DNA from: Solirubrobacteraceae bacterium
Lineage (GTDB): Bacteria > Actinomycetota > Thermoleophilia > Solirubrobacterales > Solirubrobacteraceae
DNA length: 39,741 bases
Direction of reading: 5' to 3'
Assembly (NCBI GenBank): GCA_025449845.1
Contig: JANWIP010000030.1
Location: forward strand, 1 to 39,741
How positions within the stretch are numbered: the first letter of the stretch is position 1; every line of letters starts with the position of its first letter. Shown piece by piece: positions 8,192 to 17,553 of this stretch. The notes beneath the pieces were generated by a model, which saw only the letters and a list, made by a program, of their open reading frames with translations, ran no database searches and was not told the DNA's origin. The translations under genes were made by a program, and so were the position numbers.

Positions 8192-8623
8192 ATGGCCACT
8201 GCCAATACCACTTCAGCCAGCACCAGCAAGGCAGCCGCCAAGCCGGCCGCCAAGCGAACTTCTGCTCGTGCCAAGAGCACGGCCTCGAGCGCGCGCACCA
8301 CGCAGACGAGAGCCGCGCGTTCAACTCCCGGCTACGCCGAGCGTGCCGTGCTGATCCCCGTCGGCGCCGCGCTGATCGCCCGTGAAAAGGTTGTTGAGAG
8401 CGTCAATGACACGCTTTCGACCTACTCCAGCCCGTCCAAGGCTCAGTCCAAGCTGAACACGCAGCTGAACAAGTTCGAGCGCCGCGGCACCACCGCCCGC
8501 CATCGCTTGGAGCGCGAGGTGCGTAAGACGCGCACGCGTGTCGAGCGTGAACTGCGTCAGCGCCGTCGTGACGGCGTGGAGCTCGTGGAGAGCCTGCAGG
8601 AGCGTGTTTCGAGCCTGGTCTGA
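8192..8623 (+). CDS. Small basic Ala/Lys/Ser-rich protein of unknown function
   Basis: 143 residues, not recognised as a named family. The first 45 residues are a disordered, lysine/arginine/alanine-rich tail (KAAAKPAAKRTSARAKS) like histone H1-type or nucleoid-protein tails. A short hydrophobic segment (AERAVLIPVGAALIARE, about 48-64) follows, then a highly charged region likely to form a coiled coil (about 85-143, with HRLEREVRKTRTRVERELRQ). The arrangement suggests a DNA- or envelope-associated structural protein; a heparin-binding-haemagglutinin-like role is conceivable but unsupported. The ATG has a strong AAAAGGAG site about 12 nt upstream, and a strong terminator follows at 8719, so it is a monocistronic and probably well-expressed gene. 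Confidence 0.75.
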   Translation: MATANTTSASTSKAAAKPAAKRTSARAKSTASSARTTQTRAARSTPGYAERAVLIPVGAALIAREKVVESVNDTLSTYSSPSKAQSKLNTQLNKFERRGTTARHRLEREVRKTRTRVERELRQRRRDGVELVESLQERVSSLV

Positions 8624-8718
8624 CGATCTTCCCCCGCTCAGGCTCCGGAGAGACCTGACAGCGGGACAGTCTGCTGGCCTCATATCCCGCCAGTGGAAGT
8701 AGCACCCTCTCCTCCCTC

Positions 8719-8754
8719 GGCCGGAGGCGACCCCCAGTCGCCTCCGGCCTTTTT
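8719..8754 (+). terminator. Rho-independent terminator
   Basis: A perfect 13-bp stem (8719-8731 with 8737-8749, GGCCGGAGGCGAC and its complement), a CCCCA loop, then TTTTT (8750-8754). It ends the transcript of the small basic protein gene 96 bp downstream of its stop and insulates the Mrp gene. Confidence 0.92.
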
Positions 8755-8894
8755 ATTGCCAGCACCACCAGCCAGCCCCACCCCCACTCGGCCCTGCCTC
8801 TCTCGCCCCACCCAATTCGCCCCCACCCCCAAATTCGGCCCCGCCTCCATGCACGGCGGGATGACATCCCCGGTTTTGCGAGAATGCGAGCAAG

Positions 8895-10058
8895 ATGACC
8901 CAAGAGCAGATCCTCAAGTCCCTAGAGAGCGTGATCGACCCCGAGCTGCGGCGCTCGATCGTGGAGCTCGACATGGTGCGCTCGATCGAGATCGGCGCAA
9001 ACGGCGTGATCGACGTGACGGTCTCCCTGACGACGCCCGCCTGTCCGATCCGCGGGCACTTCCAGACCTCTGTGGCGCAGGCCGTCTCCGCACTTGAGGG
9101 TGTGACCCACGTGAACGTCTACTTCGACGTGCTCAGCGACACCCAGAAGGCGGCGCTACAGCAGAAGCTCGGCCGCGGCAACCTCCCGGACGGCGCGCTG
9201 GCACAGGTGGCCAACGTGATGTGCATCGGTTCGGGCAAGGGCGGCGTGGGCAAGTCCACGCTGACGGCCAACCTCGCGGCGGCGCTCACGGCCGAGGGCA
9301 AGCGCGTGGGGATCCTCGATGCCGACGTGTGGGGCTACTCGATCCCGCGCATGTACGGCCTGGGCGCGACCCGGCCGCCGGTCTCCCCCGAGCGCAAGAT
9401 CCTGCCGCTTGAAGCCCACGGCGTGAAGGTTATGTCGATCGGCTTCTTCCTGGAGGAGGACGCGGCAGTGGTATGGCGCGGCCCGATGCTGCACAAGGCG
9501 CTCACGCAGTTCCTGCAGGACGTCGCCTGGGGCACGCTGGACTACCTGCTGATCGACCTGCCCCCCGGCACGGGCGATGTGTCGATGACGCTCGCGCAGC
9601 TGCTGCCGCAGGCGCAGTTCGTGATCGTCACCACCCCCCAGCCGACGGCCCAGAAGGTCGCCAGGCGCTCGGCGGAGATGGCCAACAAGGTCTCCCTGGA
9701 GATCTGCGGCGTGATCGAGAACATGTCGAGCTTCGCCACGCCCGACGGCGAGCGCTATGCGATCTTCGGCGAGGGCGGTGGCCAGGATCTGGCCGACGAG
9801 CTCGATGTGCCGCTGCTGGGCAAGGTGCCGCTGACGATGCCCCTGCGCGAACACGCCGACAGCGGCACGCCGCTCGTGCTGGAGGACCCCGACGACCCCG
9901 CCGCGCAGGCCATCCGCCACGCGGCACGCGGGCTGGTAGCGATGGCACCGATGCCGCTGCCCGTGCTTCAGATGCAGCAGGCCGAACCGCCTGCCCCGGT
10001 GGCGCCGGCGCCACCGGCGAGCCCGAAGCCAGCCGGCATGTCGTTACCGATGGCCTGA
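8895..10058 (+). CDS. Mrp/NBP35-family Fe-S carrier P-loop ATPase
   Basis: 387 residues. An N-terminal MIP18/DUF59 domain (about 1-85; LKSLESVIDPELRRSIVELD, TTPACPIRG) is followed by the Mrp ATPase with deviant Walker A GSGKGGVGKST (about 112-122), DADVWGYSIPRM, and LLIDLPPGTGDVSMTLAQL. Family members load or carry Fe-S clusters to apoproteins in the cytosol. The CxxC found in many Mrp proteins after the ENMS motif is replaced here by ENMSSFATPDGERY, as I recall for actinobacterial homologues. The last 35 residues are a Pro/Ala-rich tail (EPPAPVAPAPPASPKP). The ferredoxin gene lies convergently 8 bp away, a fitting Fe-S neighbour. Confidence 0.92.
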   Translation: MTQEQILKSLESVIDPELRRSIVELDMVRSIEIGANGVIDVTVSLTTPACPIRGHFQTSVAQAVSALEGVTHVNVYFDVLSDTQKAALQQKLGRGNLPDGALAQVANVMCIGSGKGGVGKSTLTANLAAALTAEGKRVGILDADVWGYSIPRMYGLGATRPPVSPERKILPLEAHGVKVMSIGFFLEEDAAVVWRGPMLHKALTQFLQDVAWGTLDYLLIDLPPGTGDVSMTLAQLLPQAQFVIVTTPQPTAQKVARRSAEMANKVSLEICGVIENMSSFATPDGERYAIFGEGGGQDLADELDVPLLGKVPLTMPLREHADSGTPLVLEDPDDPAAQAIRHAARGLVAMAPMPLPVLQMQQAEPPAPVAPAPPASPKPAGMSLPMA

Positions 10059-10066
10059 GCGGCCAC

Positions 10067-10336
10067 CTACTGCTTAGAGTTCGCGAAGTACTCCGCGTTG
10101 ATCTGCGTGTACTTCCCCCACTCCTCGGGCAGCTGATCCTCAGCAAAGCAGGCATCCACCGGGCAGGCCTCAACGCAGGCGTCGCAATCGATGCACTCCT
10201 CGGGGTCGATGTAGAGCATCTCCGCCGCGTCGTAGCCAGGCTCGTCGGGCGTGGGATGGATGCAGTCGACGGGGCACACCTCAACGCATGAGTTGTCCTT
10301 GGTGCCAATGCACGGCTCAGCAATCACGTAGGCCAT
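10067..10336 (-). CDS. fdxA: 7Fe ferredoxin (FdxA type)
   Basis: 89 residues, a soluble electron carrier. MAYVIAEPCIGTKDNSC then VEVCPVDC gives the first cluster ligands, with the longer spacing typical of a [3Fe-4S] site. CIDCDACVEACPVDA provides the [4Fe-4S] site. The C-terminal EEWGKYTQINAEYF matches FdxA proteins of actinobacteria. The ATG has an AAGGAAA site about 4 nt upstream. It converges on the Mrp gene with only 8 bp between the stops. Its redox partner cannot be told from context. Confidence 0.93.
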   Translation of the reverse strand: MAYVIAEPCIGTKDNSCVEVCPVDCIHPTPDEPGYDAAEMLYIDPEECIDCDACVEACPVDACFAEDQLPEEWGKYTQINAEYFANSKQ

Positions 10337-10421
10337 TCGTTTCCTTCTACGGTCGGTTTGGTCGTCGTCCCAGGGGGAGAAGCGAATATTAGCGACGTGC
10401 CCGCCCCGTCCGGAAAGCCGT

Positions 10422-10427
10422 TAGGTT
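10422..10427 (+). promoter_or_regulatory. Candidate -10 (TAGGTT) for leaderless SDR transcript
   Basis: TAGGTT fits TANNNT and ends 6 nt before the ATG at 10434, which lacks a Shine-Dalgarno. No -35 is clear. Confidence 0.35.
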
Positions 10428-10433
10428 TGGCGG

Positions 10434-11315
10434 ATGCTTCTGCTGACCGGCGCAACGGGCCTGGTGGGCTCCTCACTGCTACGACGCCTGCTCGCCGAAG
10501 GCACCCAGGTGCGTTGCCTGGTGCGAAACCCAAGGCGGCTGGGCGGCCAGCGCGTGCGCGTGCAGATCGCCCTCGGCGACCTCACCGACCCGCCGTCCTT
10601 CCGCAATGCCCTGCGAGGCGTGCAAACGGTCGTGCATCTGGCGGCCTCGATCCGCGATCAGCCGCGAGGATCGATCGAGGAGCTAAATGGCATCGCCACC
10701 TGGCGCATGGTGCAGGCCGCGCAGCGCGCGGGCGTAGAGCGCTTCGTGTTCTTCTCGGTGCTGGACGCCTCCACGCACCATCGCGCGCGCTTCTTCCGCG
10801 CCAAGGCCTTGGCCGAGCAGGCCGTGCGCGAGTCCGACATGCGCTCCACGATCTTTGCCCCTTCGATCGTCTACGCCCCCGGCGACCCTTGGCTGACGCT
10901 GCTGGAACGCATGGCGCTGCTGCCGGTGGTGCCGATCTCCGGCCGCGGTCGTGCCATCTACCAGCCGATCTGGGCCGAGGACGTCGCCGATTGCGTGATG
11001 GCCGCGCTGCGCAACGGCGAGGGCGAGTACAACGAGCGCTTCGAGCTGGCCGGCCCCGAGACGCTCAGCCACACCGAAATCGTGCGCCTGGTGCTGCGCT
11101 CACTGCGGCGGCGGCGCATGCTCGTGCACGTGCCGACACCTATCGTCTCCCGCTCCCTGCGCCTGCTGGAGGCGACGATGGGCACTGGCGCCTTCGCCAC
11201 CTGGGACGAGGCCGAGCTGATGGAGGTCTCGATGATCTCCACACGCGGCTCGGCCGACGCCGAGGGCTTCGGCGTGACGCCCGAGCCGATGAGGGCGATC
11301 CTGGCTCAGACCTGA
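10434..11315 (+). CDS. NAD(P)-binding SDR-type epimerase, NDUFA9-like
   Basis: 293 residues. An N-terminal Rossmann motif TGATGLVGSSLLRRLL (GxxGxxG) is followed by RCLVRNPRR, GDLTDPPSFRNALRG and VVHLAAS. The atypical extended SDR group (NDUFA9/TMR-like) shows the pattern ERFVFFSVLDAS, RAKALAEQAVRESD (a catalytic-type Lys region without a YxxxK), STIFAPSIVYAPGD and PIWAEDVADCVMAAL. The substrate is unknown; members act on sugars, quinone-related compounds or as NAD(P)H sensors. A hairpin (11332-11353) follows the stop and separates it from the convergent amidase. Confidence 0.88.
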   Translation: MLLLTGATGLVGSSLLRRLLAEGTQVRCLVRNPRRLGGQRVRVQIALGDLTDPPSFRNALRGVQTVVHLAASIRDQPRGSIEELNGIATWRMVQAAQRAGVERFVFFSVLDASTHHRARFFRAKALAEQAVRESDMRSTIFAPSIVYAPGDPWLTLLERMALLPVVPISGRGRAIYQPIWAEDVADCVMAALRNGEGEYNERFELAGPETLSHTEIVRLVLRSLRRRRMLVHVPTPIVSRSLRLLEATMGTGAFATWDEAELMEVSMISTRGSADAEGFGVTPEPMRAILAQT

Positions 11316-11331
11316 GCGGCACCTTCTTAGC

Positions 11332-11353
11332 TCTGTCCGACCGGCCGGACAGA
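11332..11353. terminator. Hairpin between convergent SDR and amidase genes
   Basis: A perfect 8-bp stem (TCTGTCCG/CGGACAGA) with a 6-nt loop. There is no clear T-run on either side, so it may terminate weakly in both directions or act as a 3' stabiliser. Confidence 0.4.
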
Positions 11354-11388
11354 AGGCGCCCGGATAAAGGCAGCCGGGCTGGCCGGCC

Positions 11389-12825
11389 TCAGGACACCGG
11401 CGGACGCCGGTCGGCCCACGGCCGCGCCGCTTCCAGCTGCGTTGCCAGCGCCAAAAGCCCAGCCTCGCCGGCCGGGCGCCCCACGAGCTGCACGCCCAGC
11501 GGCAAACCGTCCTCGCCATGGAACAGCGGCAGCGAGATGCCGGGCTGGCCGCTGGCGTTGAAGGTCGGCGTAAAAGGCGTGAAAAGGCCGGAGCGGGTGA
11601 AAGTGGACATCGGTTCAGGCGCGTGTGTATCAAGCGTCCCCAGCGGCAAAGGACGCTCGGCCAGCGCGGGCGTCAGCAGCACGTCGTAAGGCTCAAGGAA
11701 AGCCACCAGCTGGCGGGTGAAGCTCTCAAGCTGCACGGTCGCCCCCATCCCCTGCACGGCATTGAGGTGACCGATCATCGAAAAGATGGCCCAGCTCATC
11801 GGCTCCATATCCTCGGCGGTCGGCTCGCGGCCGGCCACCATCCCGGAGTAGGCGATGGAGAGCGAGATGTGGGTGGAGAAGACCGCCCCGAACAGCTCCT
11901 GGACACCGTCCAGCTGCCACGGCGGATCGACCTCCTCGACGGTGTGCCCCAGCGAGCGCAGCAGCTCGGCGGTATCGGCCACGGCCTGGGCACACATGGG
12001 ATCGACGACGGCCTCGGGAATCGGCGGCAGCGTGGTGGAAGCGATCCGCAGCCGGGTGGGCGGGCCTCCGATCATCGCGGCGGCAGCCGCGAAGGGCTCG
12101 GCGGGCGGCGGCGCCCAGGTGGCGTCTCCCGGCTCATAGCCCTCCAGCACGTCGAGAATCGCCGCCGTATCGGCCACGGTGCGCGTCAGCACCCCGTCGA
12201 TCCCTAACAGCGAGTCGCCAAGTTCGGGGGCGGCTGAGATGCGCCCGCGCTGGGGCTTGAGCCCCACGAGCCCACAGCAGGCGGCCGGAATCCGGATCGA
12301 GCCGCCGCCATCGTTGCCGTGGGCGACCGGCACCATCCCACTGGCGACCGCTGCCGCAGAACCGCCCGAGGAGCCGCCCGGGGTCCGTTCGAGATCCCAC
12401 GGATTGCGCGTGGGACCGAACAGTCGCGCCTCGCTGGTGGGCAGGATGCCGTACTCGGGCAGCGTCGTGGAACCGACCACGATGAAACCGGCGTCCTTCA
12501 GACGGCGCGTGATGTTGTGGTCGTAGTCGGCCACGTACTCGGACATCAGCGAGCAGCCATAGGTCAGCCGCAGTCCCTGCACGGGACGGTTGTTCTTGAT
12601 CGCTATGGGTACCCCCGCGAAGGGCCGCTCATCGCCCGGGGCCACCTGCGCGGCCGCTGCCAGCGCGCGCTCGCCGTCGATCTCCACGAAGGCATTCAGG
12701 CGCGGGTTCAACTCCTCGATGCGCGCCAGCGACAGCCCCACCAGCTCGCTCGCGGACACCTCTCCCGCGCGCACCATGCCCGCAAGCTCGCTTGCGGAAC
12801 GGAACATCAGATCGCTGTCGGACAC
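11389..12825 (-). CDS. Amidase signature family hydrolase
   Basis: 478 residues. The Ser-cisSer-Lys triad region is visible: PIAIKNNRPVQG (Lys), GGSSGGSAAAVASG (cis-Ser), and GNDGGGSIRIPAACCGLVGL (nucleophile Ser in GGSIRIPA). These enzymes hydrolyse amides to the acid and ammonia; the substrate is not predictable. The Lys motif reads IKN rather than the commoner (V/I)KD, so the oxyanion surroundings may differ. It is unlikely to be GatA: no gatB or gatC is adjacent and the sequence is closer to general amidases. The GTG start is supported by a strong GAGGAGGGG site 2-3 nt upstream. It is divergent from citrate synthase across 170 bp. Confidence 0.9.
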   Translation of the reverse strand: MSDSDLMFRSASELAGMVRAGEVSASELVGLSLARIEELNPRLNAFVEIDGERALAAAAQVAPGDERPFAGVPIAIKNNRPVQGLRLTYGCSLMSEYVADYDHNITRRLKDAGFIVVGSTTLPEYGILPTSEARLFGPTRNPWDLERTPGGSSGGSAAAVASGMVPVAHGNDGGGSIRIPAACCGLVGLKPQRGRISAAPELGDSLLGIDGVLTRTVADTAAILDVLEGYEPGDATWAPPPAEPFAAAAAMIGGPPTRLRIASTTLPPIPEAVVDPMCAQAVADTAELLRSLGHTVEEVDPPWQLDGVQELFGAVFSTHISLSIAYSGMVAGREPTAEDMEPMSWAIFSMIGHLNAVQGMGATVQLESFTRQLVAFLEPYDVLLTPALAERPLPLGTLDTHAPEPMSTFTRSGLFTPFTPTFNASGQPGISLPLFHGEDGLPLGVQLVGRPAGEAGLLALATQLEAARPWADRRPPVS

Positions 12826-12995
12826 GGCCCCTCCTCGGATTGGATCTGGTGTGGACGCATAGACCGATGCGCTCCCTCGAATCGGAGCCTACCGGGCGGA
12901 GCAGCCTCGGCAGATCCCTGCGACCATATAGGCGGCTCACAAGGCCAACCGCCCCGTCAGGCCCCTCCCACACCCCAGTCAGGAAAGCGAATGCC

Positions 12996-14093
12996 ATGAG
13001 CGAGGTTCAGACAGCACCAGAGGTTCAGTCGGGTCTGGAAGGCGTAGTCGCCTTCGCCACCGAGATAGCCGAGCCCGACCGGGCAGGTGGCGCGCTGCGC
13101 TACCGCGGCGTTGACATCGAGGATCTGGTCGGCGCCGTCCCCTATGAGCAGGTCTGGGGCCTGTTGGTGGACGGCCGCCTGAAACCGGGCCTGCCGCCCG
13201 CCGAACCGCATGCGCTGATGGTGCGCTCGGGCGATCACCGCGTGGACGTGCAGTCGGCGTTGGCGATGCTGGCGCCGGAGTGGGGCTTTGGCCAGCTGAT
13301 CGACATCTCCGACGAGCAGGCGCGCGAGCATCTGGCGCGGGCCTCGGTGATGGCGCTCTCCTTCGTGGCCCAGTCCGCGCGTGGCGCCGGGCAGCCGCCG
13401 GTATCCCAGGATGAGATCGACAAGGGCGTATCGATCCCGGAACGTTTCCTGATCCGCTGGCGCGGCGAGGCCGACCCCCGCCACGTGAAGGCGATCGATG
13501 CCTACTGGATCTCCGCGGCGGAGCACGGCATGAACGCCTCGACCTTCACGGCGCGCATCGTGGCCTCCACCGGCGCCGACGTGGCCGCGGCGCTGTCCGC
13601 CGCGGTGGGCGCCCTCTCCGGCCCGCTGCACGGCGGCGCGCCCTCGCGCGTCCTGAAGATGCTTGAGGAAGTCGAACGGACAGGCGACGCCGAGCGCTGG
13701 GTGAAGGAAGCGCTCGATCGCGGCGAGCGCCTGATGGGCTTCGGTCACCGCGTATACCGCGCCGAAGACCCGCGCGCGCGGGTGCTGCGCCGCACCTGCC
13801 GCGAACTGGGCTCGCCGCGCCTGGAGGCCGCGGAGGCGCTGGAGCAGGCCGCGCTGGCGGAGCTGCACGCGCGCAAGCCCGATCGCGTGCTCGCCACGAA
13901 CGTCGAGTTCTGGTCAGCCGTAATTCTCGACCACGCCGAAGTGCCGCCGGACCTGTTCACGCCGATGTTCACGTGTGCCCGCGTGGCCGGCTGGTCGGCG
14001 CACATCCTTGAGCAGAAGCGCGAAGGACGCCTGATCCGCCCGACCGCCAAGTACGTCGGCGAGGATCCGCGGCCGGTCAGCGCAGTGGGGTAG
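12996..14093 (+). CDS. Citrate synthase (CitA-like)
   Basis: 365 residues. It condenses acetyl-CoA with oxaloacetate or, in some homologues, propionyl-CoA (2-methylcitrate). Key elements are LRYRGVDIEDL near the N-terminus, AEHGMNASTFTARI (catalytic His), GPLHGGAPSRVLKM, GFGHRVYRAEDPRA (oxaloacetate-binding His/Arg) and FTCARVAGWSAHILEQ near the C-terminus. It is at the short end of the family and resembles the second citrate synthase (CitA) of mycobacteria, so it may not be the main TCA enzyme. The ATG at 12996 has AGGAAAG 8 nt upstream; longer in-frame extensions lack family similarity. Confidence 0.93.
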   Translation: MSEVQTAPEVQSGLEGVVAFATEIAEPDRAGGALRYRGVDIEDLVGAVPYEQVWGLLVDGRLKPGLPPAEPHALMVRSGDHRVDVQSALAMLAPEWGFGQLIDISDEQAREHLARASVMALSFVAQSARGAGQPPVSQDEIDKGVSIPERFLIRWRGEADPRHVKAIDAYWISAAEHGMNASTFTARIVASTGADVAAALSAAVGALSGPLHGGAPSRVLKMLEEVERTGDAERWVKEALDRGERLMGFGHRVYRAEDPRARVLRRTCRELGSPRLEAAEALEQAALAELHARKPDRVLATNVEFWSAVILDHAEVPPDLFTPMFTCARVAGWSAHILEQKREGRLIRPTAKYVGEDPRPVSAVG

Positions 14094-14204
14094 CCGGGCG
14101 CTCCAAGGGTCGGAAACAATCAGTTGGATTTGTTTGGCTGACTAGTAGAGGATCTGCGAGGGTCGTACTTCTCATAGAGAAGTCCAAACGAGGAGTCGAT
14201 CTAT

Positions 14205-14873
14205 ATGCACAGCAGACTGCAGTCGCCAGCCCTGGGCAGCGTGCTGGCGGTGATGCTTGCGCTCACCGCCTGTGGAGGTTCGAGCTCGACCGCGCAGTCA
14301 TCCTCGACCTCGGCGACGAGCGCGACGCAGGCATCAGCAAGCACCCCGGCGAGCACTTCCACGACGGCCAGCGCCTCTACGAGCGCCAGCACGACGGCGA
14401 GCAAGGCGAGCTCCGAAAAAGTTCCCACTCTGGATGTCCAGATGGCCAGCTCGGTCAAGCTGGAACCGATCGCCGCCCGCTATACGTGCGATGGCGCCAA
14501 CATCTCGCCGCCGATCAGCTGGAGCCACATTCCCCCGCACACGGTTGAACTCGACCTGTTCCTCTTCAACCTGCAGCCGGTGCACGGCAAGCTCTTCGCC
14601 AGCTGGGCAGTGGCCGGGCTGAGCCCCAAGCTGCACAGCCTGCGGGCGGGGCAGCTTCCCGCGGGTGCGATCGTTGGGCGTAACAGTCACGGCCAGACGG
14701 GCTACTCGTTCTGCCCGCCCAAAGGCCCCTCGGTTCGCGCGCTCTTCCTGCTGTACGCGCTGCCCAAGAAAGTCCCCGCCCGCCCCGGGTTCAACGCGGA
14801 AGCGCTGCGCGAAAAGGCGCTGCATGAAGCCAAATCGCTAGGACTGCTAGGCGTAACCTACAAGCGACGCTGA
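14205..14873 (+). CDS. PEBP-like (YbhB/YbcL) lipoprotein
   Basis: 222 residues. The signal sequence ends in the lipobox LTAC with C23, so it is probably a membrane-anchored lipoprotein. A 45-residue Ser/Thr/Ala linker (about 26-70) follows, then a phosphatidylethanolamine-binding-protein fold: YTCDGANISPPISW, FASWAVAGL, GRNSHGQTGYSFCPP and LFLLYALPKKVPARPG. The canonical DPDAP-like segment reads NLQPVHGK and the usual His after CPP-x-G is missing (PSVRALF), so the ligand pocket is altered. AGGAG (14191-14195) lies 9 nt before the ATG, and a small hairpin (14167-14183) sits in the leader. The function is unknown. Confidence 0.87.
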   Translation: MHSRLQSPALGSVLAVMLALTACGGSSSTAQSSSTSATSATQASASTPASTSTTASASTSASTTASKASSEKVPTLDVQMASSVKLEPIAARYTCDGANISPPISWSHIPPHTVELDLFLFNLQPVHGKLFASWAVAGLSPKLHSLRAGQLPAGAIVGRNSHGQTGYSFCPPKGPSVRALFLLYALPKKVPARPGFNAEALREKALHEAKSLGLLGVTYKRR

Positions 14874-14896
14874 GAGCCGCGGCGCTGGGAGCGCCG

Positions 14897-14955
14897 TTCC
14901 CACCTACGACCATTCCCACCTACGACAGGAGCCCGGCCAAAAGGCCGGGCTCCTG
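14897..14955. terminator. Direct repeat plus strong bidirectional hairpin
   Basis: Two exact copies of TTCCCACCTACGAC (14897-14910 and 14913-14926) run into a perfect 13-bp stem (14926-14938 with 14943-14955) closed by an AAAA loop. It lies between the convergent PEBP and groEL genes, with stops at 14873 and 15007, so it probably ends both transcripts. Neither strand has a T-run, so efficiency is uncertain. Confidence 0.6.
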
Positions 14956-15006
14956 TGCAATCAGCAAACTGCGGCCGCGAGACGCGGCTGCCGCAAGAGC
15001 GGCTCC

Positions 15007-16650
<1,644 letters not shown>

Positions 16651-16665
16651 ATTCCTCAGATCTCC

Positions 16666-16956
16666 TTATGCGACCTTGGCGAGGACGTCGGACTCGCGCA
16701 ACACGAGCAGATCCTCCCCGTCGACCTTGATCTCGGTCCCGCCGTACTTGCTGTAGAGGACCTCGTCGCCCTCCTTCACATCAAGTGGCGTCCGCTTACC
16801 TGTGTCCTCATTGATCTTGCCGTCTCCGACGGCGAGGACCTTGCCCTTCTGTGGCTTCTCCTTGGCAGTGTCGGGGAGCACGAGACCACTGGCAGTGGTC
16901 AGCTCCTCCTCGATTGCCTGCACGATCAGCCGATCGCCCAGGGGCTTGAGCTTCAT
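16666..16956 (-). CDS. groES: Co-chaperonin GroES (10 kDa)
   Basis: 96 residues, typical length. [16 protein letters not shown], the mobile-loop region [19 protein letters not shown], and the C-terminal [20 protein letters not shown] are diagnostic. The heptamer caps the GroEL ring. GGAGGT lies 9 nt upstream of the ATG. It is the first gene of the groES-groEL operon under the CIRCE-flanked promoter at 17076-17103. Confidence 0.98.
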   Translation of the reverse strand: MKLKPLGDRLIVQAIEEELTTASGLVLPDTAKEKPQKGKVLAVGDGKINEDTGKRTPLDVKEGDEVLYSKYGGTEIKVDGEDLLVLRESDVLAKVA

Positions 16957-17040
16957 GTTGAAAGAACCTCCGCTTGCATTGAAGAGAGCTTGCAGTGGCT
17001 ACGCGCGTAGACCCGCCAAACGGGACAACAGCGCGAGCCA

Positions 17041-17067
17041 TTGGCACTCACGTGGGGCGAGTGCCAA
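17041..17067 (-). promoter_or_regulatory. CIRCE operator 1 (HrcA site) at the groES start point
   Basis: A perfect 9-9-9 inverted repeat, TTGGCACTC-N9-GAGTGCCAA, one base per arm from the consensus TTAGCACTC-N9-GAGTGCTAA. It begins a few bases downstream of the predicted transcription start, so bound HrcA would block initiation or early elongation. HrcA itself is not in the window. Confidence 0.93.
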
Positions 17068-17075
17068 TGACGGTC

Positions 17076-17103
17076 AATATAGACGAACGACGCTCGACGT
17101 CAA
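17076..17103 (-). promoter_or_regulatory. groES-groEL promoter (TTGACG-16-TATATT)
   Basis: On the minus strand -35 TTGACG (17098-17103) and -10 TATATT (17076-17081) are 16 bp apart, a strong housekeeping-type promoter. The expected start near 17069-17070 is at the edge of CIRCE 1, leaving a leader of about 110 nt before groES. Confidence 0.8.
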
Positions 17104-17110
17104 GGGAAAT

Positions 17111-17137
17111 TTGGCACTTTCTTCACAGGAGTGCCAG
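17111..17137 (-). promoter_or_regulatory. CIRCE operator 2, imperfect, upstream of -35
   Basis: TTGGCACTT-N9-GAGTGCCAG keeps a 7-bp perfect core (TGGCACT/AGTGCCA). It lies 7 bp upstream of the -35 and 70 bp centre to centre from CIRCE 1. It ends 7 bp before the stop codon of the ASCH gene, so it sits tightly between the two genes. Confidence 0.8.
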
Positions 17138-17144
17138 AGCTTCG

Positions 17145-17543
17145 TCAGTTCTGCGCGCCGCCAAAGCCCTTCATGGCCTCGGTCATGCCGGCTGGCTTGT
17201 CCACGATCTGCGAGAAGCGCACGACGGTGACGATGTCGTCCATGCTCACGGTGCGCCCGTAGATCTGCTCAAGGAAGTGGATCAGCTCCTCGTGGCGGCG
17301 GAACTCGGGGTTGTCGTGCTTGATGTCGCGCGGGGAGAGCTCGGCCAGGCGCATCACCTCAACCTGGTCGATGACCGCCTCGAAGATGCGCTCGCGCGGA
17401 GAGTGCTGGTAGCCGATGGTCACCAGCACCAACTGGTTCTTGCGGTACTTGGCGGACTTGTCGCCGATCCTGATCGTGGCCGTCTTGCGGCCCCGCTTGA
17501 GCTCGTCGGCGAAGATCGTCGAGTAGAAGTTGAGCACCTGCAC
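17145..17543 (-). CDS. ASCH-domain protein (putative RNA-binding)
   Basis: 132 residues with a GTG start. The N-terminal LNFYSTIFADELKRGRKTAT followed by IRIGDKSAKYRKNQLV fits the ASCH/PUA-like fold, whose GxKTxTxR-type loop is here GRKTATIR. ASCH proteins bind RNA or modified nucleosides; no catalytic assignment is possible. The C-terminal half (RRHEELIHFLEQIYGRTVSM) is helical. The start is 10 nt after the Nudix stop with no Shine-Dalgarno, so translation is probably coupled. It is the third gene of the Crp-Nudix-ASCH operon. Confidence 0.65.
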   Translation of the reverse strand: MQVLNFYSTIFADELKRGRKTATIRIGDKSAKYRKNQLVLVTIGYQHSPRERIFEAVIDQVEVMRLAELSPRDIKHDNPEFRRHEELIHFLEQIYGRTVSMDDIVTVVRFSQIVDKPAGMTEAMKGFGGAQN

Positions 17544-17553
17544 GACGGGGAGG

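Noticed and set aside
11389..12825. Amidase considered as GatA of the tRNA amidotransferase
   Set aside because: No gatC or gatB neighbours, and the sequence around the Lys motif is unlike GatA.
14926..14955. Classical rho-independent terminator
   Set aside because: The stem is perfect but there is no T-run on either strand, so it is listed only as a probable bidirectional hairpin.
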